DNA from: Priapulus caudatus
Lineage: Eukaryota > Priapulida > Priapulimorpha > Priapulimorphida > Priapulidae
Assembly: GCF_000485595.1 (NCBI RefSeq)
Contig: NW_014577432.1
Span: 145,992-170,393 of the forward strand
DNA: 24,402 nt
Direction: 5' to 3'
The position numbers and the translations under genes are program-made. A model generated the notes under the pieces. That model was not told where the DNA came from and did not search any database. It saw only the letters and a list, made by a program, of their open reading frames with translations. How positions within the stretch are numbered: the first letter of the stretch is position 1; the number at the start of each line of letters is the position of its first letter. Positions 1-11,487 of the stretch are shown piece by piece.

Positions 1-20
1 ACTACCGACTACGACTACAT

Positions 21-92
21 ACACACACAACACTACACTACACGTACACACACACACACACACTACACACACGACGACGACACACGACACAC

Positions 93-174
<82 letters not shown>
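21..174. repeat. (AC)n microsatellite, interrupted
   Basis: Mostly AC dinucleotides with interruptions such as acgacgacg and actac in the first 100 bases, and a cleaner run at 85-170. Confidence 0.95.
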
Positions 175-179
<5 letters not shown>

Positions 180-362
180 GCCCTTTTCTAGCACGATTAG
201 AGTAGACGCACTGTATTCATAATTTAAGGCCTCTATAACAACATGTTAACAGCACATTGAGTGTAAATGTGAAAAAATTGTAAATTTTGAAAACAGCGGA
301 TTAATGAGTTTTGTTTTCGATAAGCCTGTACTGACAGCAATCAACGCGTTGTTTATGTTTTC

Positions 363-402
363 TTGTTGTTGTTGTTGTTGTTGTTGTTGCTGTTGTTGTT
401 GT
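363..402. repeat. (TTG)n microsatellite
   Basis: About 13 TTG units with a single TTG to CTG-type interruption near 390. Confidence 0.95.
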
Positions 403-836
403 TACTCTGAATTAATATTGTTCTTTCGCTGTATATAACTCATCCCGCTGGAACATTCAGCCCTACTCAGCGCCACGTTACTGTATCAATCAGAAGGGAT
501 ACGATTTCCTGTCAGCTCGTACAATAATTAGCGTCTCTCCGCGATGCCACTGGGCCCTATAGAATATTCCAGCACCTATGCGACGTAGAAAATCATGCCG
601 GGCCCCGCACATTTACCTGCGGCTACATGGCGTTTGTTGGCTTGCCACCTATTAACGCAACGCACAACCATCGCAACGATATGCGATGTTATTTATAATA
701 TACTACACAGGGGTTCCTTTAATGAAGCTCGCTATTTCATATGTCGTCACAATAGCTGGTGCACGATGCTTGGAGCGAGAACATGCGCTCGATAGAGGGG
801 AGGTGAGCGCTCGTGCGAGACAAAGAGGAGAGCGAA

Positions 837-843
<7 letters not shown>

Positions 844-902
<59 letters not shown>
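844..902. repeat. (GA)n microsatellite
   Basis: A nearly perfect GA run that ends about 110 bp before the 3' splice site of exon A. It gives a long serine/leucine frame on the minus strand that is not a gene. Confidence 0.95.
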
Positions 903-903
<1 letters not shown>

Positions 904-1009
904 GAGAGGAAGAGTTGGAAACGACGTAAGAGAGGAACAGCAAGTTTTGATTATTGATTATTGATATTGAAAGCTAGCTAATAATCTATATATCTTGATT
1001 ATCTTGCAG

Positions 1010-1114
1010 TTGCGAGGTTTCGATGACCGCTACGTGTTTTCACACCCGGACGCACCCGACAGGTCTAAGCGAACACACATCGCTCTCACGCGACGTCTCA
1101 TACGAGACAACAGG
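1010..1114 (+). CDS. PCSK1: Proprotein convertase (PC1/3-like) exon A, C-terminal half of propeptide
   Basis: A 105-bp internal exon of 35 codons, phase 0 at both ends. A 3' splice site (cttgcag, AG at 1008-1009) precedes it and a GTAGGT donor follows at 1115-1120. The product begins LRGFDDRYVFSHP and ends RRLIRDNR. This pattern belongs to the propeptide of kexin/furin-type convertases: an aromatic Y-x-F-x-H segment, a basic RSKR (here DRSKRT, the secondary propeptide cleavage position), then a basic helix ending just before the VxWxEQQ segment. In PC1/3 the same order occurs (YLFKH, RRSRR, TKRL, DDR). Furin and PC2 differ more in this stretch. These enzymes cut prohormones at dibasic sites in the secretory pathway, and the propeptide acts as intramolecular chaperone and inhibitor. 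The reading frame joins exactly to exon B at 20967. No signal-peptide exon is visible upstream in the window. Confidence 0.88.
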
Positions 1115-1120
1115 GTAGGT

Positions 1121-2867
1121 GGTTGTCAGACATTTTTCTACATCTCATTCACTGACATTCAAAAGCGGCGATCCTGCGTCTTTTAAGTCAATTTGCGCGT
1201 TTGGCGGGGCATAGTCACCTGATGACGCATGGTTGCAAGATGATTATTGCCTATATAAATACCTTAAGCACCCGAGTTACTGTGTGGACAAAATTACTGG
1301 CGTTATTATAGGGTGATAATTGCATACAATTTGATTGATCGCTTGTTTCATTGCTGCACACAGTTTGGGCGGATTTATACTGTATTCGCATAACATTGTT
1401 CGCGAACGAATAGTTTTTTATCGTGGATTTAAAATCTTAATTATTTTCAGTTAAAGTCTTAATTATAGTCATAGCCCATAACTTACAAAATCATCTAGGC
1501 TATAACAGTTACTATGTATCGATAAATCGTTATATACTGAAAACACGGCTAATAATGAGAGTGATATCTAGTGAATGATATCTACTAGTAGTTTAAATAG
1601 TCACACATAAAAACAACAACAACGTAAATTTTATATTCCCCAAGTGTCGTTTTTTGCGGGATGCATTATCTGTAACCACAAACCTATTCCTCATCTTTTG
1701 GCTCGACCTATAGAACTCCTCTAGCCCTGTGTCATGCCTCTTTCATTTACATCTCGACGCATCTACCTGTTTCTCTCCTGCTCTCGCTCCTATTGGTATT
1801 TTTATATAAGAGTAATTTATTCCGACGGGATAGCACATTTGCGCGTGTACACAAATTCTCCGCCGTCTCTGTAAGTATATTTACTGGGGCATGATGGTAT
1901 TTATAAAACGTTTCAAACATCGGTTAAAGTCACTTGACTTTGTCGTTGACTTATTAGGGCAGGTACAATAGGAATTTACGCTGTTTAGATCCCTAACTTA
2001 TACTCGGCCACATCGAAGAATCAAGGTAAAGCTAAATACCCTTTGCTAGGCTACCATGCAGAACACTATCAAGTAAACCTAGTCAAAATCCACGATTGTT
2101 CCAATGGGTAGAAACGAAATTTTCGCCTCTGGAAATGGAATTAAGGACGGAGTTGACTTCTTTAAATTTACATGTGAATATTAAGTGATAAATCGGTGTT
2201 ATTGCCACGAGTGGCGTCCCTTTCTATTCGGTACTCGCTACATACCCAGGAAAATAAATTTACCCATGCCATTACCGCTTCCAGTGCAATTCCAGAAATA
2301 GAAGTTTACACTGCTCGAGGCGAATACTTGTGCTGCATTTCCATGACACACTGTAACGCGTCATGTGGCGACGCCCTTCACCCGATTTCCCCCTTTTATC
2401 CCGCATCCATTATGGATGATTTTTACCGGTAGCCTTTGTTTCAAACGACTGAGCTTTGTCCTCCGGCCGTAGCGAAAGTATACTTCGTCTACATCAGACA
2501 TCACGATCGGATTTCGGCAAGATTGAAGCACGCTGATTTCTTGCCGTTCGTAAAGATCCTAATGGCTTGTTATGCCTACTCGTCGAATGCACTCAGCGTG
2601 TCTCTGCTCATGCCGGAGTGCCTTTGTTGCTAGTGTCGCGTGCTTACATCGCACACTTCGCGAACTAATGAGCAATTAGTTGTAAACTGACGTGAGCGCT
2701 GATTACTTTTCTGCGAAGCCACGTTAAAGCACCGACTTGTTTTCATATTCATCGATCTCGCGGTAGCGACAAACAGGTTAATTCATCAATCGCGTCGCGC
2801 TTCGCTGGCGCAATACGTGACAGCGTTTGCACGGGCGCGATGCGTGTGATTACGTGCGGGAAGGAGA
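1121..2867. other. Intron start, no gene recognised
   Basis: This is the longest nearly repeat-free stretch of the intron. Short open frames at 2196-2432 and 2436-2633 show no domain, and their composition is not convincing. Two TATA-like sites (about 1250 and 1803) occur without a downstream gene. The proximal position after exon A makes it a reasonable place to look for regulatory elements, but nothing specific is visible. Confidence 0.5.
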
Positions 2868-3110
<243 letters not shown>

Positions 3111-4559
3111 TTCGTGAACGTAGAGCAGTATATACATTTGGCAAATAAAACTGAACTCCTGCATGGCGGCTATTTGAGCTGGTCGATTTCTGCACTGCAC
3201 GCTTATTGCCCGGATATGATATAAATGTACGCAGGTGCAAGGAGAGGCATAATGTAGATGTGTTGATAAGAAATAGGGATAGTATATTCTCAGACGGTTA
3301 GCACGGAATCTATAGACCAAGTATGTTTATCAGATTATTTCGTGGAAACGATTCGTTGTTTGGCTAGAGAAGAACCGTGGTTTCATGATGATAAAATTAG
3401 CATTGCTTGCAAATGCCCGAATTTAAACGCGCACTGCCATCTGGATTTCGCGCTTTATTAAAGAGGTTGTATATTTTTGTTAGTGTTATCAGATAGCAGC
3501 TACCGGACCAAAAGCCAGAGCAGCACGATAATAGACGTTTCTGTGCCGAATCCTCACACCGCTCATTGCTCGTCAGACAGAACTGTCAAATGGTCGTGAT
3601 ATATTATATCGACCGTGCTCAGTGGCAACGATTGTATGGAGACGTCAGAGGCATAGCTAGTATAAAAATGCGTTCTGTGATGCTTTCATTTCCAGTGTCA
3701 TCGCTAATGCTATCGTTAAACTGAGCACGTGAGAACGTGCTGTCGGTCGCATCGTCGGCATGAAAATGAATATCGTCAGAGTGCAGGAGTCGTCTATGAC
3801 ACGCGATATCCATCGTCGATAAGATGTAAACCCGAACACGTGCTATAATATATATATATATATATATATATGCGCGGCAGCAATATCAATGGGAAATTTG
3901 GGTGCGTGTCGTATTCCATGGCACCGCCTTGTCTTAGTCATGCAGTGTCGATGTCGGACACAAATACCCTACTGCATTTGTGGAGGTACACAAGCTGCCT
4001 GTCCCCATCTAATAAAATCGAACACGTAGTGGCAATTCGTTAACTTTACCTGCCAAATAGAAACAGGCATACATTTTACCAATTGTTGTGAGAGTAACTA
4101 ACTATACTAGTTGTTGTCATTAAAGTTGTCCCCGTCGAAGCGCATGGGGATTAGAGGATCTGTAAATCTTTAAATGACTGAAAATTTAATAAAATATATA
4201 CGTCAAAACACTTAACGCGTCAAGAAATTACTCACAAAGGGATGTTTCATCCCATTAGTGCACTAGTTTAGTATTCTCGCAAAATAACACGTCATTGTTG
4301 TCATAGGGTATGGAGTCAATAGGAAACAGGGATTATTGGAACAGGAAATAAATATTTTAATAACCAATTGTTAGAACAAGTAAAACAGAGACGGGGACCA
4401 ATTGGCGTAATCATTCTTTTGTAATGATATATAGAGAGCATCTATATATAATATTTGAAATAAGTTGTTCATGATGTACAGACTAAAATTTATATTTAAT
4501 AATATTGATTTAAACGATTTCTATATAATTAAAATCGCCGTCAATCTATTAACTGTTTG
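3111..4559. other. Intron sequence, no gene recognised
   Basis: AT-moderate unique-looking sequence with a short AT run at 3846-3871. Minus-strand frames around 3619-3839 are short and without motif. Nothing else can be supported. Confidence 0.5.
3846..3871. repeat. (AT)n microsatellite
   Basis: A pure AT run of about 13 units. Confidence 0.9.
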
Positions 4560-4833
4560 TATTAGACATTAGCTTTCTCCGTGTATTGAAGCAGTTTTGA
4601 CACACGTGCACTCTTACCCATTCCATCTCTCTCGATATTCCCTCGAAACAGCTAAGCTGATTCCGACATCGCCAATCGGTTTAATATTTTACCGCAACTC
4701 TCGTGGGAATTGCAGATATTTTTGACGTTAGCAGAAAAAGATAACGTGAAAAATAAAATCGGCTCACTATGCGGGCAGGCAATAAAGTCGTGCAAGCGGC
4801 AAGAATATTAATCCCAAATGCATTTCTGTTTCC
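4560..4833 (+). repeat. Diverged direct duplication, copy 1
   Basis: This copy aligns with 5400-5671 in the same orientation with several short gaps. Shared anchors, in order, are tctccgtgt, attccat, gaca tcg, gggaattgcagatatttttg, gggcagg and gaatatt plus ccaaatg, ending at gtttcc. The spacing between copies is about 840 bp. No coding frame is preserved, and there are no clear terminal repeats. Confidence 0.75.
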
Positions 4834-5399
4834 CGGAATACCAAACAAGACTTGTGAGTAGGGCCTACGTCTATGCTTCTATGCAGGCATGCGTCGATGT
4901 GTGTACATATGTGCATGTATAACAACGATACTATTACACACATTTTACGATGGCGTCCATGATAACGGTTATTGGGAGGTTTATTTCAAGGAGCAATGGC
5001 TAGCATCTGCCATTGAAAATGTCCCTTTTATCACATTTGCAGGGTTTTGCGTGCTTTCCGTGTTTAATTAAGTGATGAATTTAATGAGATCTACGTGAAT
5101 ATCCGAATAGCCCCCTAAGTCAAGCGCTGAAAGTTGTTGTATGTTGTTATTGTATTCGTTCAGTATTTTGTCAATTGAACGCACACGCTCCTGTTAATTC
5201 ATGATATACAACAATCGCCTTGTGGGGTTTGTCGGCGATAAAAATCAATATTTATATTAGAAAGGCATTGACGGAAAATTTAATGAAAATGCTATACAAG
5301 GGCCACTGTTTCACATATAAAAGATTATATATGGTCTGAGTATAATCGATGCGCAGAAACAATGATGATAGATTATTCTATTAAATACAGAGTAGGTGC
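4834..5399. other. Spacer between duplicate copies, no gene recognised
   Basis: A 60-codon frame (4889-5071) has no motif. The sequence is otherwise AT-rich and featureless. Confidence 0.4.
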
Positions 5400-5671
5400 A
5401 TATATTAGCGTTGTCTCCGTGTTAGTGCATATGCGGATGATGACATCCATGTACGCACACGAATTCCATATCCTGTTAATAATCCCTTGAAAATGCTATG
5501 CTCGTTCTGACATCGGCAATATTTTCCGACAGTTCACATGGGAATTGCAGATATTTTTGCCATTTGGAGAAACGTACGTGTAGCATGAAATACAATCGAC
5601 TTCCTACGAGGGCAGGGAATGCATCCGTGCGAGCGACATGAATATTCATTCCAAATGTGTTGTCAGTTTCC
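5400..5671 (+). repeat. Diverged direct duplication, copy 2
   Basis: Partner of 4560-4833. The longest identical block is gggaattgcagatatttttg (4708-4727 region against 5539-5558 region). Conserved blocks separated by diverged spacers could mean an old tandem duplication, two copies of one dispersed repeat, or retained regulatory blocks. Confidence 0.75.
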
Positions 5672-5821
5672 AGTCACCACTACAGCGGCATTTGAATAAC
5701 ATCGCCTACTAGAAGTCCACATAGAGAGATCTTGTGCAAATCTGTAAAAGTCAAAAGTCAACTATGTTATAGATTATTACAACGATTTCAAGTACGCCCA
5801 TTAGCTCTCATACGCACGCCT

Positions 5822-5832
5822 GTACGCACACA

Positions 5833-5875
<43 letters not shown>

Positions 5876-5940
5876 GCACACACACACACACACGCACACA
5901 CACACAACCACCACACACACACCACACCACACACACACAT
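5822..5940. repeat. (ACGC)n then (AC)n microsatellite
   Basis: About 12 ACGC units, followed by AC with CACCAC interruptions. Confidence 0.95.
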
Positions 5941-6049
5941 ATTATAGATATTATAAATATAATAATACAAGATACTTTTTAGGATTACACAAATCTAAAT
6001 AAACAAACGGATCAATAAATGGCGTACGTACTGTTATAAGAATTATACC

Positions 6050-7005
6050 TCCTCCCATACCACCACCAGCTGTTACTCCGATACTCTTCCATACACACCA
6101 GCTGTCACCGCGACTCCCCCCATACCACCACCAGCTGTCAGCCGTACTCTACCCCTCCCCCCATACAACCACCAGCCCTGTCACCGTACTACTCCCCTAC
6201 ACACCAGCTGTTTACCTTCATTCCTTCCCACCTACACCCACCAAGCTTCCACACCGTATCTCCCCATACACCACCAGCTCGTCACCGCTACTCCTCCCCA
6301 TACACCACCAGCTGTCACCGTACTTCTCCCCATTACACCACCAGCCTGTTACCGATATTCTCGCCCATACACACCAAGCTGTCACCGTACCTCCCCATAC
6401 ACCAACCAGCTGTCACCTGGTATTCTTCCCATACACCACCCCAGCTGTCTCCGACTTCCGTCCCCATTCACACACCAGCCTGTTTCACTGTACCTCTCCC
6501 CATACACCACCAGTGTTACGCGTATTCTCCCCAATACTCCACCAGAACTTTCACCGTACTCTTCCCCATTTACGACCGACCACTGTCACCTACTCTCCCC
6601 AATACACCACAGCTGTCACCGTACTTTCCCCATACACCACCAGCTGTCACCGTACTCTCCCCATACACCACCAGCTGTCACCGTACTTTCCCCCTACACC
6701 ACCAGCTGTCACCGTACTCTCCCCATACACCACCAGCTGTTACCGTACTCTCCCCATACACCACCAGCTGTCACCGTACTCTCCCCATACACCACCAGCT
6801 GTCACCGTACTCTCCCCATACACCACCAGCTGTAACCGTACTCTCCCCATACACTACCAGCTGTCACCGTATTCTTCCCATACACCACCAGCTGTTACCG
6901 TATTCTCCCCATACACCACCAGCTGTCACCGTACTCTCCCCATACACCACCAGCTGTTACCGTATTCTCCCCATACACCACCAGCTGTTACCGTAATACC
7001 GGCTC
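6050..7005 (+). repeat. 31-bp minisatellite
   Basis: About 30 head-to-tail copies of a 31-bp unit whose core reads caccaccagctgtcaccgta, followed by ctctccccata. Because 31 is not a multiple of 3, the translated frame cycles with a 31-residue period (three units), producing a spurious 166-residue open frame. The left half (6050-6600) has many single-base insertions and deletions. The right half (6600-7000) is almost uniform with only C/T changes. This matches either decay at the array edge or unpolished sequence. Confidence 0.97.
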
Positions 7006-7799
7006 ATTGTTAGGGAGCGATGGTATGATCTATATGATTTATCATTTTTTTGTCAAGCGACGCTTCTCTGGTATCCAGTCTCTTATCTGGGTTGCACTTC
7101 ACACAGGTTATGTAAAAACTGCGAGATTTATTCGACTGCTATTGCTGCCGGAATCGAATATTCAATATCAAATCCACCGTTGATTCCGTTCTGCTTTTGC
7201 GTGATATCGCGGCCATGATTGTGACGGCGGGACGATATGTCGCTAGAATTTGCAACGCTCATTAAAATTACACGTAGGTAGTCGTTGCTCGACGCTGCTG
7301 ACAATGGCCACGCGCTATGCTAGTCGTTTGACTGCGGGACCACGCATGATGAGTAATGCGGCCTAATAGCGTGTGAAAGACCTCTTTGCCGGCGTATGTG
7401 GAACGCCCATGTAAAAAAGATATTTTTTCGTAAGTTACTGCGGGCGGCGCTTGTACACGATGTGTGCGTGGCGAGCACTTTACAAGCCGCAGTGGCAAAA
7501 TCCTTCTTGCAGACGATGTTCTTAAGATCTGACTTATAACGAAAGCTTTGAACTTACTGATGCATATTTGCAATGAGGACCGCTGTGATTCATGATCCTA
7601 TATCCGATCCTGCTAGTTTCGCTGCTCTGATTAGTAAAAAGATACAGTGAAAGGACAATTATGCGCGTTCTGTATATTATTGTCTTTTGTTTATATGAAT
7701 CGCGTCACCCCAGATATCAGTGGTTACACAATGACGAATGAAATACATAAAGACACGCTGTATTCTTGTCTACTAATTTTTTCCATTTTCCCATTGGGC
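7006..7799. other. Intron sequence, no gene recognised
   Basis: A 101-codon minus-strand frame (7268-7573) and a plus-strand frame from 7647 lack domains, splice context or recognisable composition. No repeats stand out. Confidence 0.4.
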
Positions 7800-7915
7800 A
7801 CACACGCACGTGAGTGCGCACGCACCCACGTTAGCCCGCCCGCCGGTCCGCACGTACGTACGCATGCATATACACGCGCGCACACACAGACACACGCGCG
7901 CATGCACACACACAC
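7798..7915. repeat. Degenerate CA/CG-rich simple repeat
   Basis: CACACGCACG-type sequence with many substitutions, an old AC microsatellite. Confidence 0.8.
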
Positions 7916-8351
7916 GAATTCCGGTCGACTTACTATAATACTACATGTTTCATTCGCTACCGGTACACGTACCGCTAAAGAAAAGCCAATTTTATGCGCT
8001 GAGCCCACCATATATTTACGCCAGTAGCAGAATTTGCGTTTCAAAGATAAAACGACAAAGTTAGAGAATTTTCAAGGTTCCGGAGTAGCAGTGCATACTG
8101 CGTCTATTTTAAAGTCCCGCATTGCTAACGAGTTTACGTCAAGATCAGACAATATTTCTGTAACTTTTCCACCCGGATAAACATGTAGTGAATCTAAGTA
8201 ATAAGTAACTAAGAAAATAGTAGTTGTATGATACCCAAGCTAACTTTGCTATCAGATAATTAAATTGTTTTAATTATGTAGATTGTTAAATATATTATTA
8301 TAATTAGCACGTATATTCTTATCAGTTAGTTGCGTTAAATCTATGCATCGC

Positions 8352-8745
8352 TATATACACACAAACAATCACACACACACTCCAACAGCACACACACACA
8401 CACCGAGCGAGGCACACACAGCCCAACACACACACACACACGACACACCACTCACTCACGGTCACTCACACTCAACACACACGACACCCACACACGACAG
8501 ACACACAGCACACCACACACACAACACACAGCGCACACACCACACAAACACTACAGCACGCACACACACGCACACACACCCCACATACACAACTCATCAC
8601 CACACAAGCACAGTAATTCCGGGACATCAGGAGCAGAATATATATAAATACACACACACACATACACACACACACACACAGCCCACACACACACACACAC
8701 CACACACACGAGCCCACCACACAAGACACACACAGACACACACAT
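8352..8745. repeat. Degenerate (CA)n tract
   Basis: Nearly 400 bp of CA with frequent interruptions. A non-repeat island at about 8611-8650 splits it in two. Long Thr/His frames are artefacts. Confidence 0.9.
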
Positions 8746-9412
8746 CATATAGTATTATATATATAGTATATACAAAACTATTATATGTAAGTAGACTCTC
8801 TTATCCGAAACTACATTAATGATTAGACCTTCGGGGTAAAAAGCGTTAGGTAGACAGATTCGTAGGTAGACATATTTGCTGCTACCTAATGTTAGCCTGT
8901 AATAACTTCGTTTCTTCTCCGAAATTTATAATTATGATCGTGTTAGGCTAATAGAGGCTAAAGAATCTATTGTTACCCAAAATCCATCACGAAGAGAGAA
9001 TCTATGACACGGAGATTGTAAACATTTTTAAAATGAATAAAGCTAAATGTGTTTAAGGAACAGACATTTGCTAGATTGTCATATATAACGTCCTATCTAA
9101 ATGCAGTCCGTAGACAGCCAATTTCTCGCGACGTTAAGGTAGAACAGCCGGTAACGTTAGAAACTAACAGCCTTAACGTAGATATATAAGTATTATCTTC
9201 TTCTGAAATAGTTTAACAAATATCTGTCTAGTACCCGCACCCTAAAACACAAGATAATAGTGTACTGTTTCTCCGTAGAAATTGCATTTTGTGTTAGCTT
9301 TACTGTGCAAGTAACTTTAGATATATAGCGCAGCTACAAAGACGGAAAAATACTCGTATGACACTGATTTTTTCGGATACTGTCCGACTACTATGGTTGA
9401 TATATATTATCT

Positions 9413-9457
<45 letters not shown>

Positions 9458-10230
9458 CTGTAGCATATCCTTTATATTGTCAAATCAAATCAAAAGCAAC
9501 TCATCAATTATATGCAGTTTAAGACCAGCTGTGAATATTAGAAATACTCCATATGCGTGGAAAACCTATACATATCATCTACGTATCATTGAATAGAAGT
9601 GTTATACAATTATGTACAGCAAAGATCAATTGCAGTGCTCGTAAAATAAATGTATTCACTGACGTATGAATAATTAACGAATTGTTAGCTTTTGCTCGTA
9701 TGACAATATTGCCTGCACAACGTTGGATATTATTTTGCGAACAATATATTCATACTTTTGCTAATACTCTTGTGGCAACAATCTCAGGTTCCAACAGTAA
9801 AGTTATGGAAGGATGATTAATAACCTGATTAGTGACCCGTGACACCGCTTACGTTATTCATCAATGCAGATTTTAGTTGGTATTAGGCCTAATTTATAGT
9901 TTGGTAGTAGGTTTTATATAGTATGCCGCCACATGCAGCTGTTATCTTTGGGAAGATTTTGTCGAATCTCCTCTTCGGATGCTTTCCTGATACCACACAA
10001 AGAGTAGTTTGATGTGAAACATGGCTATCTCAACGTTAATGCGCAGTATTTGGCAAAGGAACAAGCATAGCGTTTAAATTGTACATTTACAATAAGGAGA
10101 CAGAGATGTCATGAATATAGCTGCTACAGGTATAGCCTATGATCTTGGATCGCGCATGCTCAGTATGTGCCAAACTCAACTCAAGTTTCGCAGTAGTATT
10201 ACTTTTCAAACAGAGATTTGCCACTCCTGA
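8746..10230. other. AT-rich intron sequence, no gene recognised
   Basis: Unique-looking AT-rich sequence with one AT microsatellite (9414-9453). I looked for retroelement motifs and splice-flanked frames on both strands and found none. Confidence 0.45.
9414..9453. repeat. (AT)n microsatellite
   Basis: AT run with a few TAAT interruptions. Confidence 0.9.
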
Positions 10231-10259
10231 ATAGTCTGACGTGAGACTATTATAGATAG

Positions 10260-10303
10260 TATCAAGAGCGTATTAAGAATGCTTTCTTAATACGCTCTTG
10301 ATA
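10260..10303. repeat. Perfect 20-bp-stem hairpin
   Basis: The left arm (10260-10279) tatcaagagcgtattaagaa is exactly complementary to the right arm (10284-10303), with a TGCT loop. A second smaller hairpin (7-bp stem atagtct/agactat, 10231-10250) lies directly upstream. The perfect stem suggests a young inverted duplication or a selected structure. The loop is too short for a typical microRNA precursor. Confidence 0.9.
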
Positions 10304-10594
10304 GTATGCATCCCGATACCATTTTAAATGAGCTTCTACTGCAGTATTTACAAAAATAAAGAATAGGTCGTTGATATTGTACATATACGGCATATATTAT
10401 AGTGTTTTGTATTATTTCTAGACCCTGTTTACCGTTGGCATCGCAGAGTCTGCTATAACTCATAATTTATAGTTTTATTATAAATCCTAATAACTGAATT
10501 AACAAAAGTAGCAATAGTATAAAACAATTTTAATTCTGATTTCCCGTGTATACAACATTCTGCGACTTTTGCGCTTAATGCGGTCGAGATATAT

Positions 10595-11106
10595 CAGATA
10601 ATCCTGGTAACTAACAATACACTTTCAACAATACAGTGTGTATTGTTGAACACCTTCTAACAATACACTGTGTATTGTAGTAGGTACCTAACAACTGTTT
10701 ATTTAAATTTAATTACATTTTTAATAAATTCAGTAAAATCAATAAAATAATTTTAATAAATTTATTTAAATAAATGTCAATTTCAAGTTTACAAATCAAA
10801 AAGTAAACTAATTAAAAAAGAAGAAGAAAAACAAGTGTATTGTTGGAAGGTGTTCAACAATAAATAGTGTATTGTTGAAAGATCATAGGTACCTACTACA
10901 ATACACAGTGTATTGTTAGAAGGTGTTCAACAATACACAGTGTATTGTTGAAAGATCATAGGTACCTACTACAATACACAGTGTATTGTTAGAAGGTGTT
11001 CAACAATACACAGTGTATTGTTGAAAGCTCGCTAACAATACACAGTGTATTGTCAAATGCCTAAACATGCAACACACGGTGTATTGTTAGTTACCAGGAT
11101 TATCTG
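10595..11106. mobile_element. Palindrome-rich MITE-like inverted-repeat element
   Basis: The terminal inverted repeats match for about 28 bp, each starting CAGATAATCCTGGTAACTAA when read inward from its own end. The interior holds at least nine copies of a 20-24 bp palindrome with core acaatacacagtgtattgt. The right half also has a tandem period of 73 bp (ggtgttcaac at 10849, 10922 and 10995). The centre (about 10690-10830) is very AT-rich and partly self-complementary. There is no coding capacity. AGATAT occurs at both edges, offset by one or two bases, and could be a target-site duplication. The superfamily is not determined. Confidence 0.85.
10849..11053. repeat. 73-bp tandem units made of paired palindromes
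   Basis: Two full units and one partial unit. Each unit carries one palindrome flanked by caac/gttg and one flanked by ctac/gttag, separated by gatcataggtacct. The first unit has aaatag in place of cacag inside its palindrome. Confidence 0.9.
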
Positions 11107-11387
11107 CAGATATACGTGCCGGATAACTACGATCGGATAACTACCGTGGTTTTCCTTGGAACGTATCACGTGTGCAAATATGTGCGTAGCAATGTTGCTT
11201 ATCCTCAGGGTAGCGAAACATAAATCATGAATTGTTGAGAGCATCGATCAATCCATGATGGCTATGGCGAGAAGAAACGCGCGCGGAAGAGAGATTTATA
11301 GAACGGGAGAGCAAATGAGAAGAGGACGGGAAAGTAAGAGCGAGAAAGAGGAAGATAGAAGAGGCAAAAATGAGGGAAGCGAGAGAA

Positions 11388-11413
11388 AGAGAGAGAGAGA
11401 GAAATATAGAGAG

Positions 11414-11483
<70 letters not shown>
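11388..11483. repeat. (GA)n followed by (GATA)n microsatellite
   Basis: GA with a short AT interruption, then about 17 GATA units (11414-11483). The tetranucleotide run abuts the end of the pseudogene at 11488. Confidence 0.95.
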
Positions 11484-11487
11484 CTAT

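Larger units (their letters stand above)
1..1009. other. Upstream intron sequence
   Basis: This stretch contains AC, GTT and GA microsatellites (listed separately) and otherwise unique-looking AT-moderate sequence. The small open frame at 595-795 has no recognisable features and is treated as chance. It ends in the 3' splice site of exon A, and no earlier propeptide or signal-peptide exon was found. Confidence 0.6.

Noticed and set aside
595-795. 66-residue frame upstream of exon A as a possible earlier convertase exon
   Set aside because: It lacks the expected propeptide features and flanking splice sites in phase with exon A.
1245-1870. TATA-like promoters (about 1250 and 1803, the second with an upstream ATTGG and a downstream GTAAGT)
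   Set aside because: No coding exon follows within reach, and TATA-like words are common in AT-rich intron DNA.
2196-2633. Two adjacent frames of 78 and 65 codons
   Set aside because: No domain, no splice sites at their edges and no matching composition. They are separated by a stop and are probably chance.
6513-7013. 166-residue frame with a 31-residue repeat
   Set aside because: The period is exactly three units of the 31-bp minisatellite. The frame exists only because the array lacks stops, and it fails in the noisier left half.
7268-7573. 101-residue minus-strand frame
   Set aside because: No recognisable motif and no splice or promoter context. It is indistinguishable from a random open frame.
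10626-11060. CRISPR-like array of palindromic repeats
   Set aside because: The spacers are themselves repeated, the array sits inside terminal inverted repeats, and the setting is a eukaryotic intron.
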